From: Hymenopellis radicata
Lineage: Eukaryota; Basidiomycota; Agaricomycetes; Agaricales; Physalacriaceae
DNA length: 17,842 nucleotides
Assembly: GCA_015501595.1 (NCBI GenBank)
Contig: JADNRX010000926.1
Coordinates: forward strand, 1 to 17,842
Direction: 5' to 3'
The notes under the pieces are model-generated. The model did not search any database. It saw only the letters and a list, made by a program, of their open reading frames with translations, and had not been told where the DNA came from. The first letter of the stretch is position 1. The number at the start of each line of letters is the position of its first letter. Of the stretch, positions 9,664 through 17,842 are shown piece by piece. Position numbers and translations under genes: made by a program.

Positions 9664-12600
9664 ATCACTGTCTGTAGCGCGATAACCGTTATACTCGTTG
9701 CCGGGAACGAATAATTGAACCTGTGGGTCTCTGGGATCGCGAAGCTGGATTCGACCGGGATGATGAGCTCAGGATCCTCCAACGTATTCGACGTGTTGAA
9801 CACGTCGGAAATTGGGCTCAACGATGGCGTACTCAGAGTCGTAGCAGTACCGAAGCCAATGGTGGTAAAGTCATACGTGATGTACGCGACTAGGCCGGTA
9901 GTGCCGGTGTTCGCGACCTGAGAACCAGTCATATACCGATGAAACGTGGATTTTGACACGAACGCGTTACCTTCAAGTAAACCACTTCAGTCTCGTTGTT
10001 ATAACTCGCGGCCCAGAACAGAGGCGCCGTCGCGTTTGTGGATGACGGGACTGTTTCCAACACATGGGTGCCTCGGTTAGTACTGAACATCTGGCAAAAG
10101 ACTGTTTAGTACACCATCATTTGAAAGTCAAGGAAATGGCTCACTTGCTGAACGTAATATGATGTTGATTTAACAATCCGACTTGCGTCGAAGGTCAAGA
10201 TATCCGGCGTCCACTGATAACCCTTGATGTGCTGCAGACTTGACAGCGCGTCCTAGAATTAGACGGTATTGCAGTAGAAGAGACGTGAAAGTACCTCGGA
10301 GCATCTAAGGATGTACATTGTCAAATTGGAATCGTAGCTTTAATATACGGGACTTACAGGCACTTGCAAATACAACATCAGCATTCCTCTCCATGCCAGT
10401 CATGAAAGCGGCCTCGGCAGCCGCACCTTGAATGGTCGGATAAGCCAGGCGACCGCTTGCAATACTTCCAAGGAATTCGTCGGGGTTGGTCGAAGTGACT
10501 GCAAAGCTATGAGCGCACGATCGTAAAAGGAGACCGTCGAACTTACCCGCGTACTCTCCAACAAAGAATTTCGTTCCGTTTCGTGGATAGTCATCGAACA
10601 TGAAGGCGTGCGTGGTGAACCAAGTAGGATCAGCATACATATGGTAATCGACTGCCACGGTCGCGTCAAATAGTGTTCCTTCACCTTCAGAAAACATATT
10701 TTTTAGATAAGGAGGGTTGAGCTCAGTGGAAGGATATGTTGTGGCGATGAATTCGAATTGCCCAGGATATCTTTCCTCGATCGCGTTCACGAAAGCACTC
10801 CAACGATAGCCCGCATAGCTGCATGGCAAATTCTTGACGACAAGTAAGATTCAACGAGACAGGAACTCACGACTCCGGCTGGAACTATGAACAAGGTAAT
10901 GTCAGTGATAGTTGCGGCCGCACGCAAGACAAACTAACCTGGTCTTCATTTCCTCTAATGTCCGCGTCAGCGCCGCCGAAGTAACTAGGTATAACACTCA
11001 CATTTCAATGTATCTCAGGTAGTAAGGGTCCGTTCGCCCTAGACTGGCACGCAGCTGGCCCCAGTAAGAAGTCTCAGGATCTCCAACGATGAATTCAATC
11101 TCATTGAGCGCGTCGTCGATGTATGGCTGTAAATCTTCTTCGGGGACGATCGGCCACGTGTCGAAGTTGGAATAATTCGAGATGGCAATCCCGTCCCAGA
11201 TTCCTGTATTTCATTGAGCGATGCCAGACGCAAGTGATCAAGGGTGTCTAACCAAGGATAGGTTCCTAATAGTAGATTGTGAGTGTCAGTATGCGATCAA
11301 TGAAGTCGTGCTCACGGCCTCGAGATCCTCTGCCCAGTCCAAATACTCAAGCAATCCCTTGGTTCTGTAAGCAAGGGCAAGTTCACATCAGAGCGAGGAC
11401 ATACAAGTCCATCCGTATTCGAATACGCTTTACGGTCAAAGTCAGGCTGATTCCTCCTGCCAAGAAGATCGAAAACTCACACCAATCAGCCGTCCTTCCA
11501 GGTCGGTCTTCGAATCTATGCCAAGTTTTAATCTCCCATTTCAGTTAATAGTCGAAAATCCGCACGGCCCAATAGTCTCGTTCCATTTCCATCGAGTATC
11601 AATGCTAGCTCCCTATCTCAGGCGTCAGAACTTGGACGGATAAGACAATGAAAGCCCAACCCACCTCCAAATTATTCCCACCCGGAAACCTCCAAATAGA
11701 GGGCCGAGTAGCAGCCAACGCCTCGGCGAGATCAATCCTCATGCCATTCTCCCTTCCCCGGAAAGTCGGCGGGAACAAAGAAAACATTGCGAAATAAATC
11801 GTCGCGCGCGCCGCCTCCGCACCATCAACTGTGACGCTGAAAACGTTGTTGTCATTCGCTGCTGACTTGCCTGGTTCCAACTCGAAAGTGAATTTATTCC
11901 ATTCCGAGGAGACACCCTGAAGAGTAGCGGACGCGTATGTCGCGCCAGCTACCGATTTGAGCGAGACGGTGATTGTTCCCGTGAAGGTCTCCGACTTGGC
12001 GTAGAGAGAGCCTTTGTATGTCCATCCTTCTTGGATCTTGATCCCTGACAAGACATTACAGTACTTTGAACGTCGTTTTCGAAGAAAGGCATACCCCAAT
12101 ATCCTGTGTTTACGAAACCTATGGGACCAGTAACAACTTTCGGGATCTTGACTTCGAGACTGTTGGGCAGCGAGGAGGAGACTCCGTCTGTCTTGGCTGT
12201 TACTGCAAGTCGGGCTCCGTTATAGGGCTGCCAGGCGTTCAATCTAAAGCGCCAAAAGCTCAGTCTACTACTTCCGAGAAAAAATAACGGTCTGACGCGT
12301 TTTGGGTACCGGGAATGACTGCTTGGAAGGCCCGATTCTGAAGAAGCTCGCCTGAGAATCCTTGTCAACTTGGGAACACGAACCCAGTTGAAATGAACGA
12401 TTCACCATATAGACCGCCATCGCCGCTGCATACACACGTCAAAGAAAGTGCACACATCGAATTCCCCGACGCACCTATGGTTGATATCCTAATTTCGGAT
12501 CGTGAGCAGAAAACACCCATCAAGGATACATTGACTTGCCTCCCACATGTATCCGTAGAGCGTCGAAGGTATCTCATGGCTCAAGGTCGCAGTAAGCTTC

Positions 12601-12689
12601 AGGTCCAACGCATTCGGCGCAACTAATGCGGATAGCACAGGCGTACTGGCCACGATGGCGAGAACTTGGAAATAGATCGTCCAGCTCAT
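9657..12689 (-). CDS. GH51 alpha-L-arabinofuranosidase, secreted, about 20 exons
   Basis: Cleaves terminal arabinofuranosyl residues from plant arabinan and arabinoxylan, outside the cell. Exons (minus): 12689-12540, 12488-12475, 12425-12406, 12351-12289, 12243-12095, 12044-11665, 11612-11566, 11515-11481, 11427-11405, 11357-11316, 11265-11253, 11203-11002, 10954-10939, 10884-10871, 10818-10547, 10498-10358, 10304-10295, 10238-10145, 10090-9971, 9917-9657, about 688 residues. A signal peptide follows MSWTIYFQVLAIVAS. Family motifs: WEDINHSGDGGLYGELLQNR, NGMRIDLAEAL, FRFPGGNNLEG, NTDGLGLLEYLDWAEDL, IGNED (acid/base Glu near 383), FFVGEYA (nucleophile Glu near 478), YQWTPD. Intron 1 is GC-AG. 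All junctions agree in frame except exon 4 to 5, which is off by one nucleotide, so the gene carries an indel there, uses an unseen splice or has a sequence error. The next gene downstream on the same strand is the NTPase. Confidence 0.88.
12475..12488 (-). other. 14-nt microexon of the GH51 gene
   Basis: GATATCAACCATAG encodes DINH plus two bases of a serine codon, exactly the conserved segment between WE and GDGGLYGE of GH51. It lies between the GC-AG intron (12489-12539) and a 49-nt GT-AG intron (12426-12474). Confidence 0.85.
12489..12539 (-). other. GC-AG intron 1 of the GH51 gene
   Basis: A 51-nt intron with donor GAG|GCAAGT and acceptor AAATTAG, joining YGYMWE to DINHS. The GT inside the donor (GCAA|GTCAAT) would lead to a stop in the next exon, so the GC donor is compelled by frame. 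Confidence 0.85.
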
Positions 12690-13125
12690 GTCGTCGAGGA
12701 GAAACATCGGACTGAACCTCGTCGCCTTTATGAGGCTTCGCGAACTACGCATGACCATTGTGTTTTCGGCCTACGGTGAACACCTGAGCAAGCTCGTAAA
12801 GAATCCGAGCGTGAGTACGCGTTGAAATCAGTCTTCTTGCGGCGCCCAGCATACTTTTGGATCCTGTTGGATGGTAGTGCTGCCGGCCCGAATGCCGGGT
12901 ACAGCGAGCTTGGGTCATGTGAAAGACCTTAAGACCTGTAGAGCGATGAACCTGACGGTGGAAGACCTACCAAGAAGTGTCGAGCTGTATGCCAACTTGT
13001 GGGGACAGATTAGAAGAGCGAAGCTGTCGGCCTCCACTGAGTATTGCCTCCCGATGCCAGTCCACGGGGACAAAAATGCGTTTGCCAAGCGAAATGTTGA
13101 AAGACAGCGGCTCAATAATACTGCT
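12690..13125. other. Intergenic: GH51 promoter and Cwf19 3' flank
   Basis: Plus-strand ORFs here and over the Cwf19 3' end lack motifs and run antisense to real exons. The segment should hold the minus-strand GH51 promoter. A CATAAA-like element is near 12727-12733 and a CreA-type GTGGGG at 12999-13004. Both are short matches that could be chance. Confidence 0.4.
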
Positions 13126-15849
13126 TTACCCTCTCTCGAGCATACCAGTCCAATCGAACTTGGAATACTTCTTCTGGAACTTTGCCACCCTCTCAGTATT
13201 CATCCTGAAATCAATCCGACGAGGTCTTCTCCATTGTCGGGGCTCCAACTCCAAGACGTTCCCGATAATTTCCCCAGCGAAATACCTGACGACGTCAATC
13301 TCCAGATGTGAGGAAGAGAAACGGTAAACATACCATGGGAACTCTCCCTTTCCTTGGTCACCATCATCGATGCCTTCTTCCTCTGGAGGTCCCTCCCCAA
13401 CACCTTCGATGACGTGCCCATAACCGTTCTCTCCCTTGTAATCAAACTGGACCATGAAGTACGGCAGGTTGGGAACCATAGCGCGTCGGAAAGGTCGTTT
13501 CGAAAAATCTATGAGCTTCTTGTGTTGTGACCATTCGCCCTCAGACGTCAATATAGATTCCTGAATACGGCTCAATCCGAGAACAATAGAAAACGCAAGT
13601 AGGAGGCAACAAACCTTGAAATACCCAGGAATTATATCGAAAATATTCCAGGGAAGGGGTACGCATTCAATACATGTGTGTTTCTGCTGCTTCAGCGATA
13701 TAACCGTCTCGTAGAAGATTACACCCTGATCTTCCTCTGCAAACATTCGCATAACGCATTTCATGAAATTCTGGCAACTTGTTAGAAATCCAGCCAACAT
13801 ATGAAACAACAACGCACTCGAACTTCATCCCACATATCGTCATCTCCATCCAACATCGTCAAATGATGCTGTATGGGCACAATAAGGCACTGTCCTTTGA
13901 CCAATTCGTCGTTGGTAGTACATGAGAGGTAGGCTCTGGTTCCCATTGCCACGACCGGCGCCTTGGGCGGTGAATCATCTTCCCCAAAACAGAAATGACA
14001 CGACGAGAGAACTTGTTGCGTCTTCTTGTAATCTGCGCTCACGATCCATAAGTTTCCGCGTGAATTTATACCTGGACGAAGAAAGCGTACCATTGATCGC
14101 AAATTGGCGCTTCATCGCGTCCGAACGCATCTTCTGCCGACTCAATTTCTCGACATTTTCGTCCATGTAGTCGAGATCGTTCTGGAACTTGCCGTCGCCC
14201 ATAATCGCCTTGGCGAATTGAGCGTCCAAATTCTTCTGGTCAGACATGCCAGCGCCGAATTTCTCTTGACGAAGCATTTCTCCAAGTGTCGTCGAATCAT
14301 CATCCGCGTTGATTCTAACCAGATCACCAGTTTTGGGATCCCGCGTTTCGACCTAGTAGTCGGATGAGCTTGGAGGAAGAACAAGGCGCCTGAACTGACC
14401 TTTTCCTTCTTCTGTCTGTTCCCGGGAAGCACTTGTTTATCGTCTTTCCCGTGGCCAACATCATACAGCCGACCATGACCATCCAGGGTTGGTAAAGCCT
14501 CCACCCTTGTACGAACATTGCCATCGACTTCACTGCCGCCAAGGGATGCCTTGGCCGCGGCTTCATACTCTTTCTCGAGTTCTTCAGCACCAGGATCGCC
14601 CATTAGCTTCGCTCGCAGCACCTTTGCTTGAAGTTTGTTCAGAGACGAAGGAGAAAGTGCCCTGGAAGAGCCTCGCCCAGGTGGCGGCGTCATAACAGTG
14701 GGTATAGGTGTTCTCGCTTGTTGCAGAGGAGAGCCTGCGCCGGAAGAATCACGAAGATGGTCTAGACGTCGATTGACTGGAGGGCGAAACCCAGGTGTAG
14801 GTGTTGAAGGACCTGTGTCTAAACCACCTGGCCGGCGGAACGAAGAACTACGGCTCGATGAAATGCTGTCATTGAACATGAACGACTTTTCTCCTCCACC
14901 AAATGATTCTCGAGGTTGCGGTCTACCGCGCTTTTCAGAACCACCGCCGCGTTGAGCTTCCCGTTCGTCCAAAATCCGCCTCTCTTCTTTGGCTTCCTCA
15001 AATGCCTCCAGAGATCCAAACCTGTCTATGGCCACTTGCTCAACGGGAAGGCCTTCCTCATCGGCAGTCTCGTATACCCGCCTCAGCCTTGTCATACGCC
15101 ATTGAGATCCTGGCCCACCAGGTACAATAGCCTTCGGCGCTGGCGCTGGCGCGTCTGGTGATGGAGCCTTGCCATCCCTAAGCTCAGTGTTCAACTCCCT
15201 GGAACTGTAGACTGGCTGTTGATGTTGTGAGCCAAGTCTGCGTGTGCAAACGAACATGAACACACCTTATCCGGATCTGGTCTGTTGGGAGTGGGCTTCT
15301 TCTTGCGTTCTGTGCCCATGTTAGAAAAGAAGTCGACGCCGCCAGATAGATTCCTGCGTCCGTCCAAAGGTTCGCCGTAGTCCTCTGTTAATGATTCATC
15401 GTCTAGAGCCTGGACGCGAGACGTCGAGGACGACTGTGCAGAAATATCGGTACTAGGGGGGAGCATCATCCAGTCGTCGCGCTTCAGCTTTGGCTCCGTC
15501 GCAGCAGCAGTAGAAGGACCAGCTTCCGCCGATGATTTGAGCTTGAGGCTTTCTGCGGTTGGAATATCTGTTGCAAGAGGCTAAACATATAGATGAGTTG
15601 GTAATTATTTGATGTAATGTAGTTGCTGCTCACCCGTTCGCCGTCCATGTCAATGTTCTTCTCTACCCACATGTCCTCGTCGTCGGGATCATCATCAACG
15701 ATGCGCGAGCCTTTGTCTTCGCGTTTGCGTTTTTTGGTGTGTTTGCTACCGCCGTCGTCGTCGTTATGCTTATGGCGCTTCTTGCTCTTTCGTTCAGCGT
15801 CGTCGCCGTGAGAATGCTTGTGTTTAGATCGCTTGGAATGGTCGCCCAT
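13126..15849 (-). CDS. cwf19: Cwf19/CwfJ-family spliceosome protein
   Basis: Exons (minus) 15849-15634, 15580-15264, 15204-14400, 14352-14091, 14032-13818, 13770-13615, 13560-13334 and 13285-13126 join in frame to 785 residues. The N-terminus is a Lys/Arg/His/Asp-rich nuclear-type tail (about 1-72), followed by a disordered middle with a SSRELN-like segment, a helical SLNKLQAKVLRAKLMGD segment and VETRDPKTGDLVR. The HIT-like CwfJ C-terminal domain 1 starts near 534: CHFC at 545-548, LIVPIQHH at 583-590 and KHTCIECVP at 635-643. Domain 2 follows with EWSQHKKLIDF, MVPNLPYFMVQF, GYGHVIEG and a WRRPRR-rich end. Family members act in late spliceosomes and intron-lariat turnover with the debranching enzyme Dbr1. 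Exon 2/3 splicing could shift by a few residues (donor choice at 15261-15266). It is intact, and divergent from the gene starting at 15906. Confidence 0.93.
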
Positions 15850-15905
15850 GACGGTAAGAGTCGAAGCTGTGATCGGCCCTTCTCCATTCACCACGATCAC
15901 GTTCC
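15850..15905. promoter_or_regulatory. 56-bp bidirectional promoter with a dyad
   Basis: All sequence between the start codons of Cwf19 (-) and the WD40-type gene (+). It contains a perfect 7-bp inverted repeat, GTGATCG (15869-15875) and CGATCAC (15894-15900), 18 nt apart, and a CT-rich middle. No TATA box is seen. Transcription of both genes must start within or very near it unless leaders overlap. Confidence 0.55.
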
Positions 15906-17842
15906 ATGGCGGACAACGAAGTGGAATATCTCGGAACAAAAGAGTCTGAAGTCAAGTACATCAAGACGAACCCGTCGGAAGCGGTATACATCAAGACAGA
16001 GCTATCAGCGGAGCTCAAGGAAATACTTGACAGTGCAAGGTTTGCCCAGCCGAAAAGGCAACTCAGACAGCAGCAGAAGCAGAAGCAAAAGCAAAAGCAG
16101 AAAAGGCAAGTCATTGTATTCGTGGATCGTTGTACTCACACTTTACAGTGACCGTATGTTCAACCATCCACCTACCAGAATCAACGCTGAATTGCTCAAA
16201 CTCTCAGAGCCTCGAAATGCAGTCAAGGCAAGGAACACTTGGTTGATTCTCTATTGTTCACTGAACTTGCCACAGCGCAAAGCAGAGGTCCAAAATACGC
16301 AGTCCAAGCGAAGTAAACCCTCGACTAGCTCCTCTTCTCGTGCCTCCACTTCCCAGCCACCCAACCCGAAACCTGGTCAATCTTCTAGGCCGCCTCCCGA
16401 GGTTATAGACCTAATCAGCGACGACGATGACGATGTCATAATGTTTGATGACGATCCAGACATCGCGGCGAGACGTGAGGAAGCGGAACGCGAAACATTG
16501 AGAGCAGAGGCCGAACGCGTGGAGGAGGAGAGAAGGCGAATTCAGGAAAAAGAGGAGCGAGAGGACGAAGAGTACGACGAGGAAGGCTATTACGATTGCT
16601 GGCCTGAATCTGTGGTCTGTCCCCGATTTTTCAATCCATTCTATCCCCCTTACGCTTTCTAGTTTAAACCCCTTCCCCAAGCTCTGCTCACAATGTCAAC
16701 CCAATACCGTCTTTCAGCGACGTTAGCCTCGAGGACACGTTCAAACCTGTTCACTACAACGAGGATCGCGCCTATGACATTACGAATATTCCCTGGGACG
16801 ATCGCGTCCCCTATCCCGACAACGTGAGTGTCGCGTCTGTCCACACACGACGCGCTAATATTGTCTAGTGCAAACGAAGGCGCGCTCGGCGATATACAAT
16901 GCATTATCGAGATATGGCATTACGTGGATTGGCATCAAGCTACCGGTATTTTCCTCCTCGTGTGCCTCCAGCTCCCAAGATAACCTACAGAACTGCTGGA
17001 GGTGAGCTCCTAATGCCCCATTGTCGGAACCATTTGCTAATTTGATGTACAGCTGTCAACAGGATATATCAGATAAAAGGATCTTTCGCTACTGCTAGTG
17101 CTGTTTACAAAGGCGGGCCTGACGAGACGGACCGTAAGTCTACTTTCTTGTGTTGTCTCGTGTGTCATTAATGTCGACGCGGTTACCAGGCGAGGAACAT
17201 TTCTATGTCAAGTCCGGTTCTTTGAGCATGTTCAGAGCGGAGAGGATCATCTCGCTCGACCTGATCAATGGGAAATACATCGGCTTACTGAAGACGGACC
17301 TGAACCTGACAAGGAATACCATGAGCATACGGCTCTGAAGACGGCCTTCAGGCGCAAGTGTATGCAAGGTATCTATTATCTATTTATCCATCACTTTTCA
17401 TATTCTAATCATGCTTCAGAGCACTCATTTCAGTATGCAGTAGATCGTCCAAAGTCAGACGATGCGCAAGAAAAAAAGCAGAGGAAGAACGACGAAGCGA
17501 AAAAGGCACGAATGGAGGAGGCTCGTCGCGAAGCTTTGGAAGCGGGCAAGAGACCTGATCTTGTCGTGGCACCGAACGAATATCGTTGGAACGAATATGA
17601 GTTCATCAAGCTGTATACCGTGAACAGCATTGCCTATGATCCAAGAAGGTTTGTCGTGTGACATACTCATCCTCACTTTTGTATCTGACACGATCGTTGA
17701 CAGTGGCATTATTGCATCTTCATCGACAGACAAGACCATCAGGTTTACGCCCCTCCAGCATGCAAAACCCTTTGAAGGCTACGAGTGCCCGACCGATGCC
17801 TTGAAATTTCCACATGGAGTCCCATATGAAATGGCATTCAGT
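15906..17842 (+). CDS. SIM, coiled-coil and WD40 protein, 3' partial
   Basis: Exons 15906-16105, 16149-16221, 16276-16614, 16734-16823, 16869-17001, 17053-17133, 17195-17368, 17420-17648 and 17704-17842 (window end) stay in one frame for 486 residues. Intron 1 is GC-AG (AAAAG|GCAAGT). Parts: a Gln/Lys repeat near residues 56-66, a SUMO-interaction-like VIDLISDDDDD at 134-144, a charged coiled coil at about 155-198, a basic KRRRARR stretch, NRIYQIKGSF, a second Lys/Glu-rich helix, then YTVNSIAYDPR-SGIIASSSTDKTIRF (429-452), a WD40-type repeat. It is probably nuclear. The junction 16615-16733 is doubtful: the modelled 116-nt intron skips in-frame protein-like sequence (PSFSDVSLE), and no canonical splice includes it. 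The alternatives are two genes, ending at 16662 and starting later, or a one-base error. No named family can be given. Confidence 0.6.
16068..16105 (+). repeat. Gln/Lys-coding hexanucleotide repeat
   Basis: Repeated CAGAAG/CAAAAG units encode alternating Gln and Lys at the end of exon 1, directly before the GC donor. Such purine-rich repeats are prone to slippage. Confidence 0.6.
16106..16148 (+). other. GC-AG intron 1 of the WD40-type gene
   Basis: A 43-nt intron with donor AG|GCAAGT and acceptor TTTACAG, joining QKR-type sequence to SDRMFNHPP. Using the GT in GCAAGT instead gives an immediate TGA after the acceptor. Confidence 0.75.

Noticed and set aside
10645..10700. Extra intron in GH51 exon 15
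   Set aside because: A GT..AG pair would give only a 33-nt intron; reading through stays open and reaches DYHMYADPTWF in frame.
12871..13311. Plus-strand ORF of 146 codons
   Set aside because: Its right half is antisense to the last exon of Cwf19, whose reading frame is strongly supported; no motifs.
15739..15905. Plus-strand extension of the WD40-type gene upstream of 15906
   Set aside because: The long plus ORF from 15739 runs antisense through Cwf19 exon 1 and the shared promoter, in a frame different from the 15906 start.

Overview
The window looks like nuclear DNA of a filamentous basidiomycete, probably an Agaricomycete. Genes lie close together on both strands. They are cut by many introns of about 43-68 nt (one disputed intron would be 116 nt), and coding segments can be recovered only by splicing. 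Products are typical fungal proteins: an endosulfine (Igo1), a YMR099C-type sugar-phosphate epimerase, a secreted GH51 arabinofuranosidase, the spliceosomal protein Cwf19 and a WD40 protein. All exon models were built by hand from reading frame, splice-site and family-motif consistency; no database search was run.

Layout: 1-2060 has no convincing gene (one doubtful 206-codon ORF, one 31-bp tandem duplication). 2061-3480 (+) is an acidic, low-complexity gene with a TATA box and one clean intron, then at least eight frame changes, so probably a recent pseudogene. 3481-5002 is non-coding apart from the ENSA promoter. 5003-5457 (+) is a four-exon ENSA/ARPP19/Igo gene. 6325-7351 (+) is a four-exon glucose-6-phosphate 1-epimerase-like gene. 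7739-9201 (-) is a three-exon P-loop NTPase resembling fungal RHS/Crinkler-type NTPases; related direct repeats lie on both sides of it. 9657-12689 (-) is a GH51 alpha-L-arabinofuranosidase in about 20 exons, several only 10-23 nt, with a one-nucleotide frame mismatch near its 5' end. 13126-15849 (-) is an intact eight-exon Cwf19. Its start codon is 56 bp from that of a divergent gene, 15906 to beyond the window end (+), encoding a SUMO-interaction-like motif, an acidic coiled coil and a WD40 repeat.

The genes do not form a pathway. The most striking signal is in splicing. Three genes each have a frame-compelled GC-AG first intron with the same donor hexamer GCAAGT. In the NTPase this intron cuts the Walker A codon. 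In the arabinofuranosidase it precedes a 14-nt microexon. Another microexon, of 16 nt, carries that enzyme's catalytic GNE motif.
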